Under the pieces are notes generated by a model, which saw nothing but the letters and a program-made list of their open reading frames with translations, searched no databases and was not told where the DNA came from. From the NCBI GenBank assembly GCA_020634755.1, contig JACKBC010000004.1, positions 1 to 64,000 of the forward strand: a stretch of DNA of 64,000 nucleotides, written 5' to 3'. Both the position numbers and the translations under genes were made by a program. Positions 17,248 through 26,078 of this stretch are shown here, in pieces. Source of the DNA: Caldilineaceae bacterium. GTDB taxonomy: Bacteria > Chloroflexota > Anaerolineae > Caldilineales > Caldilineaceae. How positions within the stretch are numbered: position 1 is the first letter of the stretch; each line of letters opens with the position of its first letter.

Positions 17248-18066
17248 ATGCCCAACTGGCATTCTGACCATATTCAATCCAACGGTCTGCGCATGCACTA
17301 CACGCGCACCGGTGGCGACAAACGGCCGGTTGTATTGGCCCACGGCTTTTCCGACAACGGCCTCTGCTGGACGCCAGTGGCCCAAATTCTGGCGGCCGAT
17401 TATGACGTGATCATGGTAGACGCCCGCGGCCATGGCCTTTCCGACGCGCCGGCCACGGGCTATGCACTGACGGACATGGCCGCCGATCTGGGCGGCGTGA
17501 TTCGGGGGCTGGGACTGCACAAGCCAGCCGTTTTGGGTCATTCCATGGGGGGCGCCACCACCTATGTATTGGCCGGTACGCAGCCCGATCTGCCCGGGGC
17601 CATTCTGATTGAAGATGCCGGCGGCATTAATTTGGCCTCGGCCAGCCGTCCCGATTCTGCCGAACGCATGAAGCAGGCCGGCGAACGCATGACCAATTTG
17701 CAACGCATGACGCGTGCAGAAGTGTTGGCCCAAGGGCGGCAGACCAACCCACACTGGTCAGAAGCTGAGCTGGAACCGTGGGCCGACGCCAAGCAGCAGT
17801 TTAATCTGCACGCCCTCAACCGCATGGGTACATCGGTAGACAACTGGCCGGAAATTGTGGCCCACATCACGTGCCCGGCGCTGCTGCTCACGGCGGACGT
17901 GGCCAAAGGCGCCATTGTGAATGCCGATGGCGTCGTGGCTCTCCAACAGGCTATACCCCAGTTAGAGGTGGTTAATATTGCCGGCGCCGGCCACAACATC
18001 CGCCGCGAGCAGTTTGCACGCTACATGGAAGTGGTGCAAAACTTTCTGCGGAAGCACATGGTGTAA
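17248..18066 (+). CDS. Alpha/beta hydrolase
   Basis: A 272-residue alpha/beta-hydrolase fold protein. Oxyanion region VVLAHGFSDNGLCW, the strand MVDARGHGLSDAP, the nucleophile elbow LGHSMGGATTY (Ser in G-H-S-M-G), an acid in LLLTADVAKGAIV and the catalytic His in GAGHNIRREQ are all visible. The ATG has a near-perfect ribosome-binding site, AAAGGAGG seven bases upstream; the frame is open further up, across the repeat region, and was rejected. It is monocistronic. Ester, lactone or haloalkane substrates cannot be distinguished. Confidence 0.92.
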   Translation: MPNWHSDHIQSNGLRMHYTRTGGDKRPVVLAHGFSDNGLCWTPVAQILAADYDVIMVDARGHGLSDAPATGYALTDMAADLGGVIRGLGLHKPAVLGHSMGGATTYVLAGTQPDLPGAILIEDAGGINLASASRPDSAERMKQAGERMTNLQRMTRAEVLAQGRQTNPHWSEAELEPWADAKQQFNLHALNRMGTSVDNWPEIVAHITCPALLLTADVAKGAIVNADGVVALQQAIPQLEVVNIAGAGHNIRREQFARYMEVVQNFLRKHMV

Positions 18067-18101
18067 CTCAGAATATATCGACGAAACAGAAGATTTGCTG
18101 T

Positions 18102-18155
18102 TTGCCATATCATGCAGATTGTATTACTATACAAAACACATGAATACTTGTTCAT
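18102..18155 (+). promoter_or_regulatory. Promoter with SmtB/CzrA-type operator for the metal ATPase gene
   Basis: TTGCCA (18102-18107), a 17-base spacer and TACTAT (18125-18130) form a good sigma-70-like promoter. About ten bases downstream lies ATGAATACTTGTTCAT (18140-18155); its complement TATGAACAAGTATTCATG closely resembles the TGAACA/TGTTCA-type operators bound by zinc sensors of the SmtB/CzrA family. A repressor bound here would block the start site. A cognate repressor gene lies just downstream of the ATPase gene. Confidence 0.6.
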
Positions 18156-18195
18156 ATATTTAGGTTTTTAAGTTTCAAAACGCAGGAACAAAACG

Positions 18196-20508
18196 ATGTC
18201 AACAGCTCAACCCATTAAACTGCGCATTACCGGCATGGATTGCGCAGATTGCGCCAAATCAGTACAATCCGGCGTCGGCGGTTTACCGGGCGTGCAGCAA
18301 TGCACGCTGAATTTTGGCGCCGCGTTGCTGCATGTGGAAGGCAATGTGGCGCAGGATGACGTAGTGGCGCGCATTCGCCAGCTTGGTTACGATGTGCAGG
18401 AAGAGACCGCCCAAACAGAAACGAACCACGCTACGGGCAATGCCGTGGTTGGCTTTATACGCTTTCTGCTCCAGCGCCGCGCCACCACGGCGGCGCTTAT
18501 GGGCGCCATGCTCATTTTGCCCGGGCTGCTCTTTAACGAACTGTTGCCCATGCTCAATCTGTCTAGCCCGCTGCTGGATATAACTTCGCTGCTGGCGCTG
18601 GCGCTGGCCGGTGCGCCGGTAGCGCAGAGCGCATGGCGTACGTTGCGGCTCAGCCGGCAGATCAACATGAACCTGCTCATGGTGATTGCCGCCGTGGGCG
18701 CGGTCATTATCGGTGCGGTGACCGAGGCCGGGCTGGTCATGGTGCTCTTTGCCGTGGGCGAGGCGCTGGAAGGCTATACCATGGAGCGAGCCCGCCACTC
18801 GATCCAGGCGCTGATGGAAGTGGCGCCGGCGGAAGCCACGGTGCTGCGCCCGTGTATGGATTGCCGAGCACACTTGGGGCAAGATGGCTATACGGGCGGG
18901 CCGTGTCCATTTTGTGGCGTGGAAGAGGTCACCGTACCCGTGGCGCAGCTGCAGATTGGCGATACCATGCTGGTAAAACCGGGTGAGCGCATTGCCATGG
19001 ACGGCCGCGTCGTCAAGGGAGCATCGCTGGTCAACCAGGCGCCGATTACGGGCGAAAGCACGCCGGTGGCCAAGCGCGAAGATGCCGAAATTTTTGCTGG
19101 TTCCATCAATGGCGAAGGCGTGCTGGAAATTGAGGTGACGCGCCTGGCCGCCGACAACATGATCAGCCGCATTATTGCGCTGGTGGAAGAGGCGCAAGCT
19201 CGCAAAGCGCCCGTGGAACGCTTTGTAGACCGCTTTGCCCAATGGTATACGCCGCTGGTGGTGGCCATTGCCGTGCTCATCGCAGCAGTGCCGCCGCTCC
19301 TTTGGCATCAGCCCTTTTGGGGCGACCAGGGCTGGCTCTATCGCGCGCTGACCTTGTTGGTGGTGGCTTGTCCCTGTGCGCTGGTCATCAGCACGCCAGT
19401 TACGATTATCAGCGCCATTAGCAATGCCGCCCGCAACGGCGTGCTGATCAAAGGCGGCGCCTATCTGGAACTGCTGGCCAAAGTGCGCGCCATTGCGTTT
19501 GATAAAACCGGCACCTTGACCGAAGGGCGCCCCAGCGTGGTCAAAGTAAAAGCGGTCGATTGTCAACAGATAGATTTGACGCAATCCTTCGGTGATGCAG
19601 CGTGCCCCGGCTGTGCGCCGTGTGACGATCTGCTGCGCGCCGCCACCATGTTGGAGCGACGCAGCGAACATCCGCTGGCGCGCGCCGTGGTGAATGCCGC
19701 TACACAGCGCGGCTTTGCCTTTGATTTGGCGCCGGCGCAAAATGTCGTGGCGCTGGTGGGTCAGGGCGTAAGTGGCGATGTGGGCGGACACCACATGGTC
19801 TTGGGCAGCCACGCCTATTTTGATGCCCAAGTGCCCCACGCCGCGCCAGTCTGCCAGGAGATCAGCGCCATGGCAGACCGCGGCTGCACCTCCATGTTGC
19901 TCAGCGAAGATGGGCGCTATCGCGGCTACATTGCCGTGGCGGACGCCATCCGCCAGGAGAGCCAACCGGTGCTGGCCGAGCTGCATGCGCTAGGCGTGGA
20001 GGCCAGCGTGTTGCTTACGGGGGATAATCGAGCCGCGGCCACCGCTATTGCACACCAGGCGGGTATTCGTGACGTGCGCGCCGAGCTGCTGCCCGCCCAA
20101 AAGGTGGATGCGGTGCAAGAGCTGCTGCATCAATATGATGTAACGGCCATGGTGGGCGACGGCATCAACGATGCGCCAGCGCTGGCGGCCGCATCGGTCG
20201 GCATTGCCATGGGCGCCGGTTCGGCCCAGGCGCTGGAGACAGCCGACGTGGCGCTCATGGCCAATGAGTTGCGCAAACTGCCCTATGCGCTGCGGCTGGC
20301 GCGCGCCGCCATGCGCACCATCCGCGCCAACATTGCCTTTGCCATTGGCATTAAGCTGCTTTTTCTGGGGCTGGTGCTCTTTGGTCTGGGCAACATGTGG
20401 CTGGCCGTGCTGGCCGATGTGGGCGCCTCGCTGTTGGTTACGCTCAACGGAACGCGGCTACTGCGCTTTGACGCGCAACCACAAAGCAATGGGTCAACAC
20501 CGCTATAG
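18196..20508 (+). CDS. Heavy-metal P1B-type ATPase (Zn/Cd/Pb class) with extra Cys-pair inserts
   Basis: A 770-residue metal exporter. The N-terminus has an HMA domain with GMDCADC (Cys16, Cys19). Transmembrane CPC is at 392-394 (VVACPCALVIST), phosphorylation motif DKTGTLTEG at Asp436, the HP motif SEHPLARAV, and GDGINDAPALAAA. The sequence fits a Zn2+/Cd2+/Pb2+ exporter (ZntA/CadA/ZiaA type). Unusual are a CxxC-13-CxxC insert at residues 220-240 (CMDC...CPFC), which resembles a zinc ribbon just before the actuator domain, and a second cluster CPGCAPC at 470-476 in the nucleotide-binding domain. The start has AGGA upstream. A zinc-sensor gene follows, and a matching operator precedes it. Confidence 0.92.
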   Translation: MSTAQPIKLRITGMDCADCAKSVQSGVGGLPGVQQCTLNFGAALLHVEGNVAQDDVVARIRQLGYDVQEETAQTETNHATGNAVVGFIRFLLQRRATTAALMGAMLILPGLLFNELLPMLNLSSPLLDITSLLALALAGAPVAQSAWRTLRLSRQINMNLLMVIAAVGAVIIGAVTEAGLVMVLFAVGEALEGYTMERARHSIQALMEVAPAEATVLRPCMDCRAHLGQDGYTGGPCPFCGVEEVTVPVAQLQIGDTMLVKPGERIAMDGRVVKGASLVNQAPITGESTPVAKREDAEIFAGSINGEGVLEIEVTRLAADNMISRIIALVEEAQARKAPVERFVDRFAQWYTPLVVAIAVLIAAVPPLLWHQPFWGDQGWLYRALTLLVVACPCALVISTPVTIISAISNAARNGVLIKGGAYLELLAKVRAIAFDKTGTLTEGRPSVVKVKAVDCQQIDLTQSFGDAACPGCAPCDDLLRAATMLERRSEHPLARAVVNAATQRGFAFDLAPAQNVVALVGQGVSGDVGGHHMVLGSHAYFDAQVPHAAPVCQEISAMADRGCTSMLLSEDGRYRGYIAVADAIRQESQPVLAELHALGVEASVLLTGDNRAAATAIAHQAGIRDVRAELLPAQKVDAVQELLHQYDVTAMVGDGINDAPALAAASVGIAMGAGSAQALETADVALMANELRKLPYALRLARAAMRTIRANIAFAIGIKLLFLGLVLFGLGNMWLAVLADVGASLLVTLNGTRLLRFDAQPQSNGSTPL

Positions 20509-20554
20509 GTATCTTGGATTTATCTAACGACGCACACCATGAGTTCTATGATTC

Positions 20555-20637
20555 GTAACTATTCAGGCTCTTGAGGGCTGAGCTTGTCGAAGCCCGTGTT
20601 CCCTTCGGCAAGCGCAGGGAACGGCTGAATAGTTTAC
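20555..20637. repeat. Inverted-repeat element between ATPase and repressor genes
   Basis: GTAACTATTCAGGCTCTTG at 20555-20573 is an exact inverted copy of 8911-8929. Its AACTATTCAG core is matched in inverse by CTGAATAGTT near 20624-20633, enclosing a GAGCTTGTCGAAGC-type sequence common in bacterial intergenic repeats. It separates the ATPase gene from the repressor gene. Confidence 0.6.
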
Positions 20638-20661
20638 TATGGTTCAAAAAAGGAAAACGTG

Positions 20662-20988
20662 ATGATGGAAGTTCTGGCCGTACATGAAGATAAGCTGGCG
20701 GATATGGATCAGCAAACGGCTGCGGATCTGGCTGAACTCTTCCGCGCCATGAGCGACCCCAGTCGGCTGCGGATATTAGCTGCGCTTTTAGAGCGGGACT
20801 TAAACGTAGGCGCCATTGCGGCGCAGGTAGACATGAGCGAATCGGCCGTATCGCACCATCTGCGCGGCTTGCGCCAAATGCGCCTGGTGCGCGCCGACAA
20901 GCAAGGCCGCGAGGTCTACTATCAGCTTGACGATGATCATGTGGTAGCGCTCTTCAAGCTGGGGCTGGAGCACGTGCAGCATGGGTGA
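20662..20988 (+). CDS. ArsR/SmtB family zinc-sensing repressor
   Basis: A 108-residue winged-helix repressor. The recognition helix lies in VDMSESAVSHHLRGLRQMRLV and the wing in RADKQGREVYYQL. The C-terminal helix carries Asp91, His93, His104 and His107, exactly the D-x-H-x10-H-x2-H spacing of the alpha-5 zinc site of CzrA/SmtB. The alpha-3 cysteine motif of cadmium/lead sensors is absent (RDLNVGAI). Three possible starts (GTG 20659, ATG 20662, ATG 20665) lie after AGGAAAAC; the middle one has the best spacing. It probably represses the upstream exporter gene in the absence of zinc, through the palindrome at 18140-18155. Confidence 0.93.
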   Translation: MMEVLAVHEDKLADMDQQTAADLAELFRAMSDPSRLRILAALLERDLNVGAIAAQVDMSESAVSHHLRGLRQMRLVRADKQGREVYYQLDDDHVVALFKLGLEHVQHG

Positions 20989-21078
20989 GGGGAAGTGGAA
21001 AGGGAAAAGTGGAGGAGGAGAGGAGTTGAGGAGTGGAGGAGTGGAGGAGAAGGTCTTCCCTACTCCTCCACTAACTTC
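20989..21078. repeat. Purine-rich GGAGTGGAG array between convergent genes
   Basis: Directly after the repressor stop the plus strand becomes almost purely purine (GGAGAGGAGTTGAGGAGTGG and similar) and ends with a complementary TACTCCTCCACTAAC. The GTGGAGGAGTGGAGGAG / CTCCTCCAC pairing could act as a weak bidirectional terminator between the repressor gene and ychF. Confidence 0.5.
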
Positions 21079-22149
21079 CTATATATTAAATCGTATGTTC
21101 AAAATATCGCCATCTTCCACCACATACTCCTTGCCCTCTAGGCGCAGCTTGCCCAGCTTGCGCGCTTCGGCCATGCTGCCGGCGGCCATGAGATCCGCAT
21201 AGGCAATGGTTTCGGCGCGGATAAAGCCCTTTTGCAGATCCGAGTGGATCACACCGGCGGCGGTGGGGGCCAGCGTGTTGTGCTTGATGGTCCAGGCGCG
21301 CACCTCATCTTCACCCACGGTGAAGAAGCTTTGCAGCCCCAGCATCTTATAGCTAAAGCGAATGGCGCGGTTGAGTCCGGCTTCGGCAATGCCAAAATCG
21401 GCCAGGAACTCGGCAGCCTCGGCAGGCGGCATCTGGGCGATTTCGGCTTCCAGGCGACCGCGCAGGAAAAAGGTGTTGTCGTCGAGCAGCTCGGCATATT
21501 GAGCCTCCTCCTCATCATCACCGGCGTTGATGACGCGCAGCAGCGGTTTGAGCGACAGCAGCCCAAAGCCACCCAGCGCCCGCCGCTCATCATCAGAAAT
21601 GGTGACCTGGCGCAACGGCGTTTCAGTTTCCAACTCACTCATCAAGCGGTTCAGCAGCACCTCTTCTTCGGCCATCTGCTTGCGTTCGTCGGTTGAACCG
21701 CGGTGCTTGGCGCCGGCCAATCGCTCCAGCCGTTTTTCAATAATACTCATATCGTTCAGAATAAATTCAGCTTCCATATTGGCCAGATCACGCGCCGGGT
21801 TCACAGAATTATCTGGATGGGGCACGCTTTCATCCTCAAACGCCCGCACCACCAGCAGCAACGCATCGTTGGCCGCAATGGCGTTGAGCAGCGGGCCGCT
21901 AATGCCGGTTTTGGCCGCATCGCGCCCCAACCCGGCAATGTCGTTGTAAGTCACGGTGGCATAAATCGTACGCCGCGGCTTGAACATGGCCGAAAGCGCA
22001 TCCACGCGCTCATCCGGCACATTGACAATGGCCGTATGCACTTCCAATTGACCGCTTGAATATGCCGCGGTCTCTGTATTGCTGCGCGTCAGCGCATTAA
22101 AAATCGTAGTTTTGCCGCTATTGGGCAGCCCCACAATACCGATATCCAT
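21079..22149 (-). CDS. ychF: Redox-regulated ATPase YchF (OLA1 family)
   Basis: A 356-residue Obg-like P-loop protein starting MDIGIVGLPNSGKTT. YchF hallmarks are the G1 loop GLPNSGKTT, the ADP-ribose-like switch GLGRDAAKTGISGPLLNAI, a central coiled-coil (NDMSIIEKRLERLAGAK) and a C-terminal TGS domain (FFTVGEDEVRAWTIKHNTLA to YVVEDGDILNIRFNI). The frame is open 37 codons upstream of this ATG, but only this start gives the normal N-terminus; AGGA is about 11 bases upstream. YchF binds ribosomes and ATP and is usually a single gene, as here. Confidence 0.96.
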   Translation of the reverse strand: MDIGIVGLPNSGKTTIFNALTRSNTETAAYSSGQLEVHTAIVNVPDERVDALSAMFKPRRTIYATVTYNDIAGLGRDAAKTGISGPLLNAIAANDALLLVVRAFEDESVPHPDNSVNPARDLANMEAEFILNDMSIIEKRLERLAGAKHRGSTDERKQMAEEEVLLNRLMSELETETPLRQVTISDDERRALGGFGLLSLKPLLRVINAGDDEEEAQYAELLDDNTFFLRGRLEAEIAQMPPAEAAEFLADFGIAEAGLNRAIRFSYKMLGLQSFFTVGEDEVRAWTIKHNTLAPTAAGVIHSDLQKGFIRAETIAYADLMAAGSMAEARKLGKLRLEGKEYVVEDGDILNIRFNI

Positions 22150-22221
22150 AATGTCGCATCCTTTTTTGGTTTTCAATGATCTTCTATATGGTATAGACTC
22201 AACCAAATTTGGGCAAACTAA

Positions 22222-22314
22222 AAGGCGGTCAATTGGTATAATTAACCGCCTTCGGATCAAAAAGAGCCGCCGGCGTATGAAAACATACGCCGGCGGCTGC
22301 GTTTATTTAAACGC
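22222..22314 (-). terminator. Strong hairpin terminator after the adhesin gene
   Basis: GCCGCCGGCGTATG (22266-22279), a four-base loop and its perfect complement (22284-22297) make a 14-bp stem. Read on the minus strand it is followed by CTCTTTTTG, a classic intrinsic terminator for the adhesin gene. A second hairpin, AAGGCGGT/ACCGCCTT (22222-22252), follows, and GCGTTTATTTAAACGC (22299-22314) precedes. Confidence 0.85.
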
Positions 22315-22339
22315 GTGGTGTGCGCAATTCTTTACACGG

Positions 22340-22445
22340 GTGAAGTATGTTGACAGAGCCGTGTGCGACGCACTGACCGCTACGCTGGCTGTGATGCAGC
22401 CGTCTTGCTGGCCACCTCTACTCGGCTGAATACACATGCACACTG
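22340..22445 (-). repeat. Degenerate third copy of the 153-bp dispersed repeat
   Basis: GTGCGACGCAC at 22363-22373 is the complement of the core 11-mer of the repeats at 44155 and 54632. Further on, CTACTCGGCTGAATACACATGCACAC resembles the complement of their left ends. The copy is inverted and eroded and lies just past the end of the adhesin gene. Confidence 0.45.
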
Positions 22446-22467
22446 CTCATTTAAACAGCGATGTACT

Positions 22468-25305
22468 CTATTTGGCCGAGATCGACACGGGCAGATAGAG
22501 CGTGCGTCCCGTGTTTGTGCTGCGAATGGGCTCTGCGCCCTCGTCTAGCGCTTGCGGCGTCACCACCTGCGTGACCAGTTCAAACGCATTTTGGCCGGCG
22601 GGGCCGCCCGGCGTTTCGCTGCCGGCAATTAAGACCCGGTTGCTAAGCTGGATGTCGGTGGTGGGCAAAACGGCGTCTACGCGCACGGTGAAAATCAGGT
22701 CGTGCTTCTCTTCCCCCGGCAGAATCTTGCCAACTTCAAAGAAACAGGCCGTGCCCGCCGCGGTGCGGTTATCGTCACATCGCCAGCCGACGCTGCTCTC
22801 TTCCGGCACAAAGGTCGTATACTGCGGCACGGTTTCCGTAATCACAACGCCCGTGGCCACGCCCATCCCCGAATTGGAGTAGACAATGGTATAGGTCAAC
22901 AGCGCATCGGGGTAGGCCAGGTTCGATTCGATCTGCTTGGACACGTGAATAATCGGTGGCGCATAGATGCCGGCATCCCACTGGTCAGCATATTCGCCAC
23001 TGTGCAGCGGAAAGGTGACCGTGCGGCCACTTTGCGGATTGGCATCGCTATCCACTTCATCATCATCGCCCTGGTCCTGCGGGCTGAACGAATGGCTGAG
23101 CGTTGGCAGTTCAAAGCCCACGGCGTAGCTGCCCGGCATGAGATCACAGAAGGCGTAATTGCCGTTGGCATCGGTCTGTGTGGTGCCAAGTAGATTGCCG
23201 TCGCCATCATAGAGCGTGACCGGAATCAGCTCAACGCCAGCTTCACCCTCGTCCTGAATGCCGTTGTTATTGGCATCCTCCCAAACCGTATCTCCCAAGC
23301 AGGCCACTTGGTAGAGACCGGCATCAATGGTCATGTTGGCTTCACCCTCGGCCAGCGTAACCAGCGGCGCCCGGCCCGTGGTGGCGTCAGCATCGCTGTC
23401 GGTGGCATCATTGCTGCCCTTGTCTTTGGCGCTATAGACATAGCCAGCTGGCGCCGTAAATTCCACCATATATGTACCGGCATCCAAATCGACAAAGCGA
23501 TAATAGCCGCTGTCATTGGTCGTCGTTTCCGACAGCTTGGCGCCGGCGCCATTATAGAGAGCTACATGCACCGAGCCAATGCCCGGTTCGTCGGCCTCCT
23601 GAATGCCATTGGCGTTTAGATCATGCCACACATAGTCACCCAGTGCGGCGCGATTGGTATAGCCAAAGTCCATGGTGTAAATGTGACCACCACCGGGCAA
23701 ATATGTTTCCGATTGATTGTCCAGAATTTCATCGGCATCGCCGGATTGATAGTAGCCTTCCGGCAGCGTAGAGGTGACGACGCGCACAATGTAGTTGCCG
23801 CGCTCGACATCGGTAAAGGTATAGAAGCCATCGCCCACGGTCTCCTGAGTGGCAATCACCGCCTGGGTCTCGCGCTGAATCAGTTGCAGCGTAACGCCGG
23901 GAATGCCCGTTTCGCCGCTATCCTGCACGCCGTCGCCGTTGACGTCGAACCAGACACGGTCGCCAATGGTGCCCAAAAGCGTGAAGCCAAAGTCCACATC
24001 GGTGGCCGGGTGGCAATTGGGGTCAAACACGTGCGCGGTGAGCTTACTATCCAGCAGCCCGTTATCGGGCAGATCCAGCTCATACGTGGCAATGGCGCCC
24101 GCCGGTAGCGTGCTCTTGTCCACTTCCACCGTATAAACAGCCGCTTTGAGATGCGGGAAGTTATAGGCGCCATTTTCGTCGGTCAACGTACTGTCAATTT
24201 CATTACCGGCAGCGTCGTACAAGACGATACGTACATTGGGAATTCCCGGTTCGCCATCTTCTACATAGCCGTTGCTGTTGTAATCAAACCAGACCATGTT
24301 GCCAAAGCTGCCTTCGGGCTGATATTCGCTATAAACGAGCCCGATCCAGTTGGCGCGAATGCCCAGTTCATCTTCGGGCGACTCAATCTGCATACAGGCC
24401 CACGTGTCCCCCGTATTCACATCCAAATCGGCCGTATAGATATCAAACTCGCGGCCCGGCTGCGTGATAAACGGATCGTGAATTTCATGGACGCCGGTTT
24501 GCGCCACATTGGTGGCCGGATCGGGGGCCAGGTAGCTTGGCTTGGCGCCGTTGCCGCTCTGCCACCAGATTGAGCTGCCGTTGGAGGTGCCGGCGATGCC
24601 CGATACAAAGAAGGTAAAACGGCGGGCGTGAGTATCCGCAACCGGTTTGTCAAAATCGACGCAAGCCACCGCCGAATCGGGACCGGTGGGCGCCGTGCTG
24701 CTCTCATGGCTAAAGGTGTCGGCGCCAAAGTAGAGCTTCTGCTGGCCAGTGGGGCAGCGATCAGCCGTTTGATAAACGACCGCCAGCGCCACGCCGTGCG
24801 GGTTGGTATGGCCATTGCCCGACATGGTAATTTTGTTGTAGCCAAAATTGAGCGGCACCGGATTGGCGTCATTTAAATAGGAAAAATAGGTCTCGTTCCC
24901 ATTATCGGCTTGCTCGACGCTGGTCGCCTGAATTGTAATCACGCCGCCGTTGCCATCATAGCGCTCGGCCACAATGGTGTCGTCCGCCGTGGCGCTGGCC
25001 TTGGGATCGCTCCCCGACCAGATCCAATACGACTGCACGGGCTCGCCGTTGACGTAGAGGTCGATCATATTGTTGTTTTCGTTGGGCATTAGGCTGACGC
25101 CGCCATAGGCCACACAGTAATTGCCCGTAAAGCTAAAGGCATGCTGCTCTGTAATTGGGCTTTCTGGGCCGGCGCTCTGGGCATATAGAGCCGTATTGCC
25201 AATGGGCGCCGCAAGCACAATGGCCATGAGGCAAAAGACGATGGCCCAAAAACGCACGTACACGGCGCGCGCGTATTTTGGGTACAGAAATGGGCAGGAA
25301 GGCAT
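22468..25305 (-). CDS. Secreted SdrD B-like / DUF11 repeat surface protein
   Basis: A ~945-residue secreted protein. An N-terminal hydrophobic segment (FWAIVFCLMAIVLAAPIG, then AQS) acts as signal peptide. A unique N-terminal domain to ~330 is followed by four SdrD B-like modules, each starting with a G-D/N-x-VW-D-x-N-x-NG pattern (e.g. GDRVWFDVNGDGVQDSGETG), where Asp/Asn-rich loops bind calcium in known homologues. Then comes a DUF11 domain (ADALLTYTIVYSNSGMGVATG-like) and a short C-terminus ending LYLPVSISAK. A frame-extending GTG lies six codons upstream, but the ATG follows AAAGGA correctly. Cell-surface adhesion or S-layer association is likely. The YLP tail is shared with the protein encoded at 26079. 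Confidence 0.9.
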   Translation of the reverse strand: MPSCPFLYPKYARAVYVRFWAIVFCLMAIVLAAPIGNTALYAQSAGPESPITEQHAFSFTGNYCVAYGGVSLMPNENNNMIDLYVNGEPVQSYWIWSGSDPKASATADDTIVAERYDGNGGVITIQATSVEQADNGNETYFSYLNDANPVPLNFGYNKITMSGNGHTNPHGVALAVVYQTADRCPTGQQKLYFGADTFSHESSTAPTGPDSAVACVDFDKPVADTHARRFTFFVSGIAGTSNGSSIWWQSGNGAKPSYLAPDPATNVAQTGVHEIHDPFITQPGREFDIYTADLDVNTGDTWACMQIESPEDELGIRANWIGLVYSEYQPEGSFGNMVWFDYNSNGYVEDGEPGIPNVRIVLYDAAGNEIDSTLTDENGAYNFPHLKAAVYTVEVDKSTLPAGAIATYELDLPDNGLLDSKLTAHVFDPNCHPATDVDFGFTLLGTIGDRVWFDVNGDGVQDSGETGIPGVTLQLIQRETQAVIATQETVGDGFYTFTDVERGNYIVRVVTSTLPEGYYQSGDADEILDNQSETYLPGGGHIYTMDFGYTNRAALGDYVWHDLNANGIQEADEPGIGSVHVALYNGAGAKLSETTTNDSGYYRFVDLDAGTYMVEFTAPAGYVYSAKDKGSNDATDSDADATTGRAPLVTLAEGEANMTIDAGLYQVACLGDTVWEDANNNGIQDEGEAGVELIPVTLYDGDGNLLGTTQTDANGNYAFCDLMPGSYAVGFELPTLSHSFSPQDQGDDDEVDSDANPQSGRTVTFPLHSGEYADQWDAGIYAPPIIHVSKQIESNLAYPDALLTYTIVYSNSGMGVATGVVITETVPQYTTFVPEESSVGWRCDDNRTAAGTACFFEVGKILPGEEKHDLIFTVRVDAVLPTTDIQLSNRVLIAGSETPGGPAGQNAFELVTQVVTPQALDEGAEPIRSTNTGRTLYLPVSISAK

Positions 25306-25368
25306 AACCGGAAATCCTTTCACCGTACAACTTGACTTCTACCATTTGGCGCTCATGGTCATATACTC

Positions 25369-25448
25369 AGTACACCGCAACGGTGTTGATTATTTAAAGT
25401 TCGCACAATTGTCTAGAGACAAACCCCATGCAATTGTACGAACTTTAA
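25369..25448. repeat. Palindrome plus 18-bp-arm hairpin upstream of the adhesin gene
   Basis: The 20-mer also found at 16813 is followed by a hairpin with arms 25394-25411 and 25431-25448 (TTAAAGTTCG... / ...CGAACTTTAA, one mismatch, 19-base loop). Both lie within 150 bases upstream of the adhesin start, so a regulatory role is possible. Confidence 0.6.
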
Positions 25449-26078
25449 GTGACCTATCTATAAGCGGGCCATCATTGGTATTGTTCATGACTTAACGTCG
25501 ATACGCCTGTACTGTTTTAGAAATTTGCCAAGTGGTCTAATGAGGAGCTCTACGGTCTGCACCAAGGAGGACGAAGAAGGCAGCAAGTCTTGGTGTGGCA
25601 TGGTACGAACGGCATCTAAACGTATTGATTGATGCGTCAATTATATCATGCATCAATGCAAAATATGTTTCAAAACACTTACACCTCAGAAACATATAAT
25701 GTAATAATTTTGATAGGTTAGCATTGTATTTATGTAAACTCATTATAGTAAATTACCGTGGTAGCCGGCTCAATCCTCAACAAATTAAGTTAACAGTCAA
25801 ATTATTAGCGCAAAACCTACAGCATACCGACAGTATTGCCCCAGGCAGCACTTTACATTTCTGTAATCCAAATCATTCTTTCTTTTCTGTTATGAAAATG
25901 AAATACTCTTTTCTGGTGACCGATGATATAACGTCGGTACCTATTTCACATTCCTGCGGCCCATCCCCCCTTGGGCTCCATCTGGTTGAATCTCATGGGG
26001 ATATGCATAAAATTTGCTAGCTTAACACGACTTATCGCAACTCGACTTATCGTAATTGCAACACGTCTTCTGAGGAAT
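25449..26078. other. AT-rich intergenic region without a supportable gene
   Basis: About 630 bases, clearly richer in A+T than the neighbours. TTGATGC...GCATCAA (around 25630-25660) forms a spaced inverted repeat. Short open frames here have no recognisable domain. Promoters of the divergent adhesin and phosphoesterase genes should lie here, but I cannot pin them down. Confidence 0.5.

Noticed and set aside
18283..19986. 567-codon open frame on the minus strand
   Set aside because: It lies wholly inside the P-type ATPase gene in antisense, is rich in His/Gln/Arg as such shadows are, and has no domain or ribosome-binding site.
22231..22240. TGGTATAAT as an extended -10 on the plus strand
   Set aside because: It lies in the loop of a minus-strand terminator hairpin and has no gene downstream on the plus strand.
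25537..25743. Possible transposase remnant
   Set aside because: A short stretch reads like coding sequence in one frame, but no transposase motif could be identified.
25724..26020. 98-codon plus-strand open frame
   Set aside because: AT-rich intergenic composition, no domain and no ribosome-binding site.
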